The notes below the pieces were generated by a model, which was not told where the DNA came from, did not search any database, and saw nothing but the letters and a program-made list of their open reading frames with translations. Shown piece by piece: positions 1-5,943 of a DNA stretch of 5,993 nt. The DNA comes from CAZNKU01 sp964573775 (GTDB lineage: Bacteria; Bacillota; Clostridia; Monoglobales; Firm-18), in contig CAZNKU010000070.1 of assembly GCA_964573775.1 (NCBI GenBank), positions 1 through 5,993 of the forward strand, given 5' to 3'. Each line of letters opens with the position of its first letter. Position 1 is the stretch's first letter. A program made the position numbers and the translations under genes.

Positions 1-60
1 GCCGGTGGCAAGCGCCTATCAACGACCGTAGCGGACAGCGGAGACAGGGGGTTGATGTGT
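1..60. other. GC-rich unassigned edge segment, possibly part of a dispersed repeat
   Basis: These bases are clearly richer in G and C than the rest of the window. They contain a tandem-like GCGGACA/GCGGAGA pair (31-44) and a 6-bp inverted repeat, ATCAAC (18-23) with GTTGAT (51-56). No frame gives a convincing protein end. The minus-strand conceptual reading (LSPLSATVVD) resembles spurious short ORFs that I recall from GC-rich interspersed repeats in clostridial genomes; this is memory, not a search. It could also be the tail of a gene lying to the left. Confidence 0.25.
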
Positions 61-78
61 TTTTTAAAACACTTTTTT
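57..78 (+). terminator. Possible weak intrinsic terminator for a plus-strand transcript from the left
   Basis: GTGTTT (57-62) pairs with AAACAC (67-72) across a 4-base loop and is followed by six T (73-78) on the plus strand. The stem is mostly A-T, so it would be weak. In the minus direction no T run follows, so it is not a convincing terminator for the phosphatase gene that ends at 77. Confidence 0.35.
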
Positions 79-721
79 ATAACAGTATTTTTCGTATTTC
101 TTCAACAGAATTACAGATATATGTTGGTTTGTGTTCTGTAATTTCTTCTACTGTTCCATAACCAAAAGTTATACCTATTGAATCTATTCTGCAGTCTTTC
201 GCAGAATCTATATCAAACTTACGGTCTCCTATAATAACACAGTCCTCTGCACCGCATTGCTTTGCATACTCTATAACTTCGTCTTTAAGATGACGGGTTA
301 CACCGTCGTTACTTGCACCGCAAATTTTTTCGAAGTAATGAAGAACACCCATTTTCTGAAGACATAATTCACACAGCCATTCCACCTTTGTAGATGCTGT
401 GTATAGCTTGTAGCCTGCACGGTGAAGGTCTTTTACCAATTGGGACATACCGTCAATTACATCAAATTCCGCATAACCTTTTGTGTAAACATAACCACGG
501 TTTAAAATGTATGCCAACTCAAGTTTATCTTCAGGAACTTTAAGTATTTCTTTGAGTGATGTAATAGGGGCAGGTCCTATACATTTTAACAAAGTTTCTT
601 CATCCGGTATGGGCATACCTATATGTTTGAGGGCATATCTGTGACCTTCAAGCAAACCCTTGTGGGAAAAAATAAGAGTACCGTCTACATCTAAAAGTAT
701 GGATTTGTATTTTTTATTCAT
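77..721 (-). CDS. HAD superfamily hydrolase (phosphoglycolate phosphatase-like)
   Basis: A 214-residue soluble haloacid dehalogenase-type phosphatase of the usual length for subfamily IA. Motif I is DVDGT (D11 nucleophile, D13 acid/base). Motif II lies in LYTASTK, with S110 in the expected Ser/Thr position. Motif III is probably K146, and motif IV is GDRKFD (D166, D170) for Mg2+ binding. Residues of about 17-85 form a helical C1 cap, which normally sets substrate choice. Such enzymes remove phosphate from phosphoglycolate, nucleotides or sugar phosphates. The GDRKxD form of motif IV is common in Firmicutes proteins annotated as PGP or 5'-nucleotidase, so the substrate is uncertain. The start is supported by an AAAGGTG ribosome site at 728-734 on the minus strand. 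It is a single gene with its own promoter, divergent from the permease operon. No signal peptide or membrane segment is seen. Confidence 0.93.
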   Translation of the reverse strand: MNKKYKSILLDVDGTLIFSHKGLLEGHRYALKHIGMPIPDEETLLKCIGPAPITSLKEILKVPEDKLELAYILNRGYVYTKGYAEFDVIDGMSQLVKDLHRAGYKLYTASTKVEWLCELCLQKMGVLHYFEKICGASNDGVTRHLKDEVIEYAKQCGAEDCVIIGDRKFDIDSAKDCRIDSIGITFGYGTVEEITEHKPTYICNSVEEIRKILL

Positions 722-767
722 AAAATCACCTTTTAACCCTTGTGTTTTTCAAATTCTGTTTCACTAC

Positions 768-796
768 ATTTTAACACAATAAACCCAAAAATTCAA
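768..796 (-). promoter_or_regulatory. Sigma-A promoter for the HAD phosphatase gene
   Basis: Read on the minus strand, TTGAAT (791-796) is followed by a 17-base spacer and TAAAAT (768-773), with an extended -10 TG one base upstream. Transcription should start near 761, giving an untranslated leader of about 40 bases. The -35 hexamer lies inside one arm of the 12-bp inverted repeat at 787-798/871-882. Confidence 0.7.
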
Positions 797-882
797 TAAG
801 CGAGGATAACTTTTATGAAACAAATACAAGTGTGCCATTACAACAATACCGATTGTATGGCATATTATTGTATTGAATTTTT
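787..882. repeat. 12-bp perfect inverted repeat enclosing a hairpin-rich stretch
   Basis: AAAAATTCAATA (787-798) is the exact reverse complement of TATTGAATTTTT (871-882), with 72 bases between the arms. Inside are nested pairings: AATACAA (823-829) with TTGTATT (868-874), TGCCAT (833-838) with ATGGCA (857-862), and ACAAT (843-847) with ATTGT (852-856) around an ACCG loop. The outer arm pair and the AATACAA pair overlap at 871-874 and cannot form together. Part of the match may be chance in AT-rich DNA, but the set of pairings is more than I would expect by chance. Confidence 0.5.
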
Positions 883-886
883 CTGA
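815..886 (+). CDS. Possible 23-residue small protein, Cys-containing (uncertain)
   Basis: ATG at 815 opens 23 codons ending in TGA at 884-886, with a GAGG ribosome-like site at 802-805, 9 bases upstream. The peptide contains C7, C14 and C19, with the pattern C-H-Y-N-N-x-x-C-x-A and a hydrophobic end (IEFF). It loosely recalls the Cys/Tyr-Asn pattern of DUF1540 mini-proteins but is shorter than that domain, so I do not assign it. No clear promoter lies just upstream, and the same bases form a hairpin. The signal may therefore be an RNA or DNA structure rather than a gene. Confidence 0.2.
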   Translation: MKQIQVCHYNNTDCMAYYCIEFF

Positions 887-943
887 AACAAAACTGTATA
901 TCTGTTCCATGCTTTTACCTCGGTTTTTTGTGCACTTTTTTTC

Positions 944-972
944 TTGACATTAAAATACAGTTTTGCTATGAT
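944..972 (+). promoter_or_regulatory. Strong sigma-A promoter for the permease-kinase operon
   Basis: A perfect TTGACA (944-949), a 17-base spacer and TATGAT (967-972) form a near-consensus promoter. It also has an extended -10 TG at 964-965. The predicted start near 979 leaves an untranslated leader of about 68 bases before the permease ATG. Confidence 0.85.
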
Positions 973-991
973 ATATAAGGTTTTAAAATTT

Positions 992-1027
992 GCGGTTAAA
1001 AGAATTTATTACCGACTTTTAACACGC
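992..1027 (+). promoter_or_regulatory. Leader hairpin upstream of the permease ribosome site
   Basis: GCG plus GTTAAAAG (992-1002) pairs with CTTTTAAC (1016-1023) and CGC (1025-1027) around a 13-base loop, leaving one unpaired A (1024). Four T follow (1028-1031), and the AAGGAG ribosome site begins at 1032. The TTAAAAG strand (996-1002) can pair equally with CTTTTAA at 1027-1033, which touches the ribosome site, so two exclusive folds are possible. It matches no riboswitch class I know. It may be a simple stability or translation-control hairpin. Confidence 0.4.
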
Positions 1028-1046
1028 TTTTAAGGAGATGACAAAA

Positions 1047-2405
1047 ATGGTAATTGCCCAGGTTTTTTCAGTTATGATTTTCGTGGTTATGTTTTTGATA
1101 ATCATATCAGAAAAGGTCGAAAGGCATATCGTTACGCTTTTAAGCGCAGCTCTTATGCTGATTGTAGTTTTCGGATTGTGTTTGCATAGCTTTACTGCAA
1201 TCAATGAAGTGTTGAATTTAGGAAGTTTCTTCAATTTGGAATTCTGGTATGTAGCGGGAGAAACTCATGAAAGTTCAACAGGTATCAATTGGTCTACCAT
1301 CGTGTTTATAGCAGGTATGATGGTAATGGTAGAAGGTATGGGAGAATCAGGATTTTTCCGCTGGCTGTGTCTTGGAATTGCAAAGTTGGTTAAATACCGT
1401 GCAACATCAATACTTATAACATTTATGCTTATGTCTTTGGTGCTTGCTATGTTTATAGACAGTATTACGGTTATACTTTTCCTTGCGGCAGTAACATTAG
1501 AGCTTGCAAAGCTTTTAAAGTTTAATCCTGTTCCTGTTATAATTGCAGAAATTTTCTGCGCCAACCTTGGGGGCTCTGCAACAATGTGCGGTGACCCGCC
1601 AAACATTATTATCGGTACGTCTTTAGGGTATACATTTTTTGATTTTATTACAAATACAGGATTTATTGTTTTAATTTCTGCAATATTTATTGTTATTTAT
1701 TATTATTTGTGTTTTCGCAAAGAACTCAAAAAGTCTGAAGGCTTGCGTGGTGATACCGTGTATCCGCAACCGGGCGAGGCAATAAAGAGCAAAAGAGAAT
1801 TTCTTGCAAGTACACTTATTTTCCTTGCAGCAGTTGTTTTACTTGTAACTCACGCACAGACAGGGCTTACCGTTGCGACAATCGGTGTTATTGTAATAGT
1901 TGCAACCTTGATTTTTGCAGGTAAAAAGAGTATAATATTGTTAAAGAAAGTAGACTATAAAACATTGCTTTTCTTTATAGGTCTTTTTGTTGTAGTAGGC
2001 GGCCTTGAACAGACTAAAATACTTGAACTTTTAGCAAATGTTATTGTAAATGTATGCGGTGACAACCAATATCTTATTGTAGGTATTATAATATGGGCAT
2101 CAGGTATTGCCAGCGCGTTGGTTGACAACATTCCTTTTGCGGCAACTATGATTCCTGTTATAAGTACACTTTCTGCAACTTCGGGTATTCCGCTTGAAAC
2201 ACTTTCATGGTCTTTGGCTATGGGTACAGATGTAGGAGGAAGTGCTACACCAATAGGTGCATCTGCTAATGTTGTAGGTATTTCTGCAGCGGCACAGGAA
2301 GGTCACTTTATAGGCTGGGGTAAATACTGTAAGTATTCAGTACCTGCAACAATAATTGTTTTGATTATATCTACGGCAATTATATACTTAAGATATTGTA
2401 TGTAA
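1047..2405 (+). CDS. ArsB/NhaD/P-protein type ion permease (SLC13-like, IT superfamily)
   Basis: A polytopic membrane protein of 452 residues with about 11-12 hydrophobic helices, in the two-half layout of the ion transporter superfamily. The first-half signature at about residues 168-190 contains NLGGSATMCGDPPN. The second half holds DNIPF (360-364) and a GTDVGGSATPIGASAN stretch (393-408). The AEIFCANLGG...GDPPN pattern is typical of the P-protein (OCA2)/NhaD-like branch, whose members include Na+/H+ antiporters and anion or arsenite permeases; substrate cannot be read from sequence. The pattern DN(V/T)T in family members is DSIT here (D138). I chose ATG 1047 over the in-frame ATG at 1038, because AAGGAG (1032-1037) directly abuts 1038 but is 9 bases from 1047. 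It is first in an operon with the downstream P-loop protein. Confidence 0.9.
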   Translation: MVIAQVFSVMIFVVMFLIIISEKVERHIVTLLSAALMLIVVFGLCLHSFTAINEVLNLGSFFNLEFWYVAGETHESSTGINWSTIVFIAGMMVMVEGMGESGFFRWLCLGIAKLVKYRATSILITFMLMSLVLAMFIDSITVILFLAAVTLELAKLLKFNPVPVIIAEIFCANLGGSATMCGDPPNIIIGTSLGYTFFDFITNTGFIVLISAIFIVIYYYLCFRKELKKSEGLRGDTVYPQPGEAIKSKREFLASTLIFLAAVVLLVTHAQTGLTVATIGVIVIVATLIFAGKKSIILLKKVDYKTLLFFIGLFVVVGGLEQTKILELLANVIVNVCGDNQYLIVGIIIWASGIASALVDNIPFAATMIPVISTLSATSGIPLETLSWSLAMGTDVGGSATPIGASANVVGISAAAQEGHFIGWGKYCKYSVPATIIVLIISTAIIYLRYCM

Positions 2406-2418
2406 GGGGGTTTTTGGT

Positions 2419-3015
2419 TTGAAAAAACAGATTATAATCTCAATAGGTCGTGAATTTGGTAGTGGTGGTCATGTTATCGCAGAAGCTTTGGCTAAAAGAT
2501 TTGACATCCCATTATATGACCACAATCTTTTGGAGCATATAGCGGAAGAAAAGAATTTCGATCACGAGCAGATGCGTAAATATGAGGAAAAACCCAAACT
2601 GAAATTTTTTACTAAAAAAGTAAAAGGACATACAAATTCTTTTTCTGAACATCTTTTAAGAATGCAGTTTGAATATTTGCAGAAAAAAGGTGATGCAGGA
2701 GAATCCTTTGTTGTGGTAGGACGTTGCTCGGAAGCAATGCTTTCTCATAACGAAAATCTTATTTCCATATTCATTCTTGGCGATATTCCCTGCAAAATTC
2801 AGCGAGTAAAAGAAGTATACGGTCTTGCAACCGATGAAGAGGCAAATAAATTAAGAATAAAAAAAGATTTGGAAAGAAAACTTTATCACAATGGTCATTG
2901 TAAAGGTAAGTGGGGAGATTCCAGAAACTATCACTTGTGCGTAAACAGCAGTAAGCTTGGATTGGATGGCACTATTGAGTTATTGGAAAAATACATAAGA
3001 GAAAGAATTAAATAA
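2419..3015 (+). CDS. Cytidylate kinase-like P-loop protein (Cytidylate_kin2/AAA26 family)
   Basis: A soluble protein of 198 residues with the N-terminal phosphate-binding loop GREFGSGGH (10-18). This family characteristically has GxxxGSGG in place of the lysine-containing Walker A. Other family marks are LYDHNLL (32-38), VVVGRCSEAML (98-108), a lid-like KKDLERKLYHNG segment (148-159) and an NYHLCVNSS strand near the end (170-178). True Cmk proteins phosphorylate CMP and dCMP. This branch is more divergent and its substrate is largely unproven, so I do not give the symbol cmk. The start is TTG, placed 8 bases after AAGGGGG (2404-2410), which overlaps the permease stop. The 13-base gap implies co-transcription and perhaps coupled translation with the permease. 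A terminator follows at once. Confidence 0.88.
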   Translation: MKKQIIISIGREFGSGGHVIAEALAKRFDIPLYDHNLLEHIAEEKNFDHEQMRKYEEKPKLKFFTKKVKGHTNSFSEHLLRMQFEYLQKKGDAGESFVVVGRCSEAMLSHNENLISIFILGDIPCKIQRVKEVYGLATDEEANKLRIKKDLERKLYHNGHCKGKWGDSRNYHLCVNSSKLGLDGTIELLEKYIRERIK

Positions 3016-3016
3016 T

Positions 3017-3050
3017 AAAAACGGTCAGGTGTATTATCTGACCGTTTTTT
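3017..3050. terminator. Bidirectional intrinsic terminator between convergent operons
   Basis: A perfect stem, AAAAACGGTCAG (3017-3028) with CTGACCGTTTTT (3038-3049), has a 9-base loop. On the plus strand it ends in six T after the GC-containing stem. On the minus strand the same stem is followed by TTTTTATT. It ends the permease-kinase transcript and, from the other side, the exporter-amylase transcript, whose last codon is at 3067-3069. Confidence 0.9.
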
Positions 3051-3066
3051 GTTATAACTTTTCTCC

Positions 3067-4374
<1,308 letters not shown>

Positions 4375-4380
4375 TTTTAG

Positions 4381-5295
4381 TTATTTCCTTTCCTGGTTTT
4401 TATCTGTTTTTACCGGTACAACGCATACCGATATATGTTTTATTTTTTCAAAATCATGTTCAATTGCATCGTGAACACGTACTGCAATTTCATGACTTTC
4501 CCAAAGTGTCATTTCCCCATCTGCGCAAATGTCAATTTCCACATATATTTTATTTCCGAATATACGTGTCTGAATAAAGGCAACTTCAATAACGCCTTCC
4601 TGCTTCATTGCACATTCTGTTATTGCTTTTTCAAATTCATCACTGCATGAACGGTCCACCATTTTTTCAATAGCATCTTTAAAAATATCATAAGCCGCTT
4701 TAAAAATAAATATGCAGATAACCAGACTTGCAATGGTATCCATCATAGGAAAACCCATTCTTGCACCTATAATACCTATAAGTGCACCGATGGATGAAAG
4801 GGCGTCGCTTCTGTGATGCCATGCATCTGCCATTAATGCTCCCGAATCAAACTTGCGGGCATAAAATCTTGTATACCAATACATCGCCTCTTTACTTACA
4901 ATAGAAATTACAGCTGCAATAAGTGCAAGAATCCCCGGAACAGTAAAAGTTTTCACACTGTTGTTTCCAAGCATTTCAATGGCACCGTAGCCAATAAACA
5001 ATCCGCATATAAGCAAAATAACTGCCAGAATAATTGCCGCAACACATTCAAAGCGTTCGTGACCGTAAGGGTGGTCTTTGTCGGATTCCTTTGCTGAAAT
5101 TTTAATACCTATAATTACAATAATACTGCTGAAAACATCAGATGCAGAATGAACGGCATCACTTATCATAGCCCCCGAATGAGCTAAAATACCTGCAATT
5201 ATTTTGAAAAAGGATAAAATAGTATTGCCAATAATGCTGACAAGCGATACCTTTACAGCAGTTTTTTCAAAATTGCTTACTATGTTATTTTCCAT
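4381..5295 (-). CDS. Cation diffusion facilitator (CDF) family metal exporter
   Basis: A 304-residue inner-membrane metal/proton antiporter of typical CDF length. Six hydrophobic segments occupy about residues 12-210, followed by a cytoplasmic C-terminal dimerisation domain (about 215-295) of the zinc-dimer type. The transport site can be seen as H49xxxD53 in TM2 (DAVHSASD) and H160xxxD164 in TM5 (DAWHHRSD). DKDHPYGHER (72-81) is the conserved loop after TM2. An HxxxD/HxxxD site differs from the DxxxD/HxxxD of FieF/YiiP. Histidine in both helices is usual for Zn/Co/Ni-type exporters, but sequence alone does not fix the metal. The NiCo riboswitch in the leader points to Co2+, Ni2+ or Fe2+ efflux. 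The start has an excellent GGAGGT ribosome site (5301-5306). This gene is first in an operon with the GH13 enzyme. Confidence 0.94.
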   Translation of the reverse strand: MENNIVSNFEKTAVKVSLVSIIGNTILSFFKIIAGILAHSGAMISDAVHSASDVFSSIIVIIGIKISAKESDKDHPYGHERFECVAAIILAVILLICGLFIGYGAIEMLGNNSVKTFTVPGILALIAAVISIVSKEAMYWYTRFYARKFDSGALMADAWHHRSDALSSIGALIGIIGARMGFPMMDTIASLVICIFIFKAAYDIFKDAIEKMVDRSCSDEFEKAITECAMKQEGVIEVAFIQTRIFGNKIYVEIDICADGEMTLWESHEIAVRVHDAIEHDFEKIKHISVCVVPVKTDKNQERK

Positions 5296-5353
5296 AGCCT
5301 ACCTCCGTGAGTTTTATATTGAACTCTATGCGGTTTATTTTCCGTGTATGTAT

Positions 5354-5396
5354 AAAAAAACCACGGAATCAGACGTTGTAACGTACTGTCCCGTGG
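5354..5396 (-). terminator. Riboswitch-controlled intrinsic terminator (expression platform)
   Basis: On the minus strand CCACGG (5391-5396) pairs with CCGTGG (5361-5366), followed by seven T (5354-5360). Within it, CAG (5386-5388) pairs with CTG (5371-5373), and ACGT pairs with ACGT around TACA, giving a long, nearly continuous hairpin. Its 5' strand is made of aptamer bases: CCAC is the 3' strand of the last aptamer helix, and CAG is part of the closing helix P1. The ligand-bound aptamer should therefore block the terminator and switch the genes on. Confidence 0.87.
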
Positions 5397-5457
5397 GTAA
5401 ATACCACTGTTACCTAAGTAACCCGGCTCCTAACAAAAAGTTATGGCCTGATCAGTT
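5385..5457 (-). promoter_or_regulatory. NiCo (czcD) riboswitch aptamer
   Basis: The leader matches the NiCo riboswitch consensus as I know it: ACTGATCAGGC (5446-5456), then GGAGCCGGG (5422-5430), GGTAACAG (5408-5415) and ACGGGACAGT (5385-5394), in the right order and spacing. P1 is ACTG (5453-5456) with CAGT (5385-5388). Other helices are TAAC/GTTA with a T-rich loop, GTTAC/GTAAC (5409-5413 and 5418-5422), and GTGG/CCAC (5404-5407 and 5393-5396), forming the known four-way junction. This class binds Co2+ and Ni2+ cooperatively, and a later report argues for Fe2+ as the natural ligand. It usually sits before CDF exporter genes, as here. P1 is short, with only four Watson-Crick pairs visible. 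Confidence 0.9.
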
Positions 5458-5493
5458 TGTACTGTAGCTGAATGCAGTGCAAAGAGTTATTAT

Positions 5494-5522
5494 ATTATAA
5501 TTTATTTAAAGGGATTTGTCAA
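5494..5522 (-). promoter_or_regulatory. Consensus sigma-A promoter of the metal exporter-amylase operon
   Basis: On the minus strand a perfect TTGACA (5517-5522) is followed by a 17-base spacer and a perfect TATAAT (5494-5499). The expected start is near 5487, so the leader is about 190 bases and includes the whole riboswitch and its terminator. Such a strong constitutive promoter suits control by termination rather than at initiation. Confidence 0.9.
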
Positions 5523-5541
5523 GCAATTTTTGTAAAAAGAA

Positions 5542-5573
5542 AAAAGACCTGAACGTACATATTCAGGTCTTTT
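5542..5573. terminator. Intrinsic terminator insulating the riboswitch operon from upstream transcription
   Basis: AAAAGACCTGAA (5542-5553) pairs perfectly with TTCAGGTCTTTT (5562-5573) around an 8-base loop. In the minus direction it is followed by TTTTTTCTTTTT, a good terminator just 20 bases upstream of the exporter -35 box. It would stop read-through from the tRNA genes and the repeat array. The plus-direction tail (four T) is weaker. Confidence 0.8.
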
Positions 5574-5607
5574 GGAAGAGCAGAATGGTTTAGATGCATT
5601 GTTTTTT

Positions 5608-5776
5608 AGTGATATTCCATTTTCGATGGAGCGATATTTTGCAAAGCAAAGTGATATTGAAACCTTCGGTTTCAGTGATATTATATTTGCCGTTAAACTG
5701 TGCGATGCGCAATATCACTCGGCGTAAGCCGAATATAACTGAGTAGCAATATAACTTGCCGCAGGCAAATATAACT
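5608..5776. repeat. Mirror-symmetrical array of AGTGATATT repeats separated by mini-palindromes
   Basis: Four direct 9-base units are followed by four inverted ones. The direct units are AGTGATATT at 5608-5616, 5650-5658 and 5674-5682, and AGCGATATT at 5630-5638. The inverted units are AATATCACT at 5711-5719 and AATATAACT at 5732-5740, 5748-5756 and 5768-5776. Most gaps are small palindromes: CCAT/ATGG, TTGC/GCAA, GAAACC/GGTTTC, CGGC/GCCG and TTGCC/GGCAA. The centre (5683-5710) is an unpaired or GC-rich loop. The flanks also mirror each other (T-run on the left, A-run on the right). No ORF is supported. It resembles interspersed palindromic repeats of clostridial genomes, seen from memory only, and could be a non-autonomous element or a structured RNA. 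Confidence 0.85.
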
Positions 5777-5777
5777 G

Positions 5778-5809
5778 AAAAAAGACTATTCCAAAGAATA
5801 GTCTTTTTT
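5778..5809. terminator. Terminator downstream of tRNA-Cys (bidirectional stem)
   Basis: AAAAAAGACTATT (5778-5790) pairs perfectly with AATAGTCTTTTTT (5797-5809) around CCAAAG. In the minus direction it lies directly after the CCA end of tRNA-Cys (5812), and its stem is followed by six T. The same structure would also end plus-strand transcripts leaving the repeat array. Confidence 0.87.
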
Positions 5810-5811
5810 CA

Positions 5812-5885
5812 TGGAGGCGCCACCCGGATTTGAACCGGGGGTAAAGGCTTTGCAGGCCTCTGCCTTACCACTTGGCTATAGCGCC
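5812..5885 (-). tRNA. tRNA-Cys (anticodon GCA)
   Basis: The minus strand folds as a complete 74-base cloverleaf including CCA. The acceptor stem is GGCGCTA with TGGCGCC (one G-T pair). The D arm contains AAGTGGTAA. The anticodon loop CTGCAAA carries GCA (5851-5853), giving cysteine. The variable loop is short, the T arm is CCCGG-TTCAAAT-CCGGG, and the discriminator base is T before an encoded CCA, as usual for bacterial tRNA-Cys. No good promoter lies in the 35 bases upstream, so it may be read through from the tRNA-Gly side or use a weak site. Confidence 0.97.
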
Positions 5886-5913
5886 ACACGCTTATATTAA
5901 GTTTAGTTATTGG

Positions 5914-5943
5914 TAAAAGAAAAGACGCGTTTTAAAGCGTCTT
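5914..5943 (-). terminator. Terminator downstream of tRNA-Gly
   Basis: On the minus strand AAAGACGC pairs with GCGTCTTT (5936-5943 side with 5921-5928 side) around an A/T-rich 8-base loop, followed by TTTTCTTTTA. It begins immediately after the CCA end of tRNA-Gly. It separates the two tRNA genes, but the interrupted T run may allow some read-through into tRNA-Cys. Confidence 0.75.

Noticed and set aside
1038..1046. Upstream in-frame ATG at 1038 as the start of the permease
   Set aside because: AAGGAG at 1032-1037 touches this ATG, leaving no spacing for initiation. The ATG at 1047 has an ideal 9-base gap.
1019..1606. Minus-strand open frames opposite the permease and its leader
   Set aside because: They are antisense shadows of a clear membrane protein and show no promoter, ribosome site or recognisable domain.
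5204..5467. Plus-strand open frame covering the exporter leader
   Set aside because: It is antisense to the exporter start, the riboswitch and its terminator, which explain the conservation-like structure better.
5608..5776. CRISPR array
   Set aside because: The units are only 9 bases, spacers are 7-28 bases and mostly palindromic, orientation flips in the middle, and no cas genes are present.
5602..5782. A defined MITE with target-site duplication
   Set aside because: The flanks are mirrored T/A runs, but I see no clear target duplication, and the right edge merges with the tRNA-Cys terminator, so the borders cannot be set.
5886..5920. Promoter for tRNA-Cys
   Set aside because: TATAAG (5891-5896, minus) would start transcription at the tRNA itself, and its best -35 has a 15-base spacer. 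Neither it nor TTAATA at 5895-5900 is convincing.
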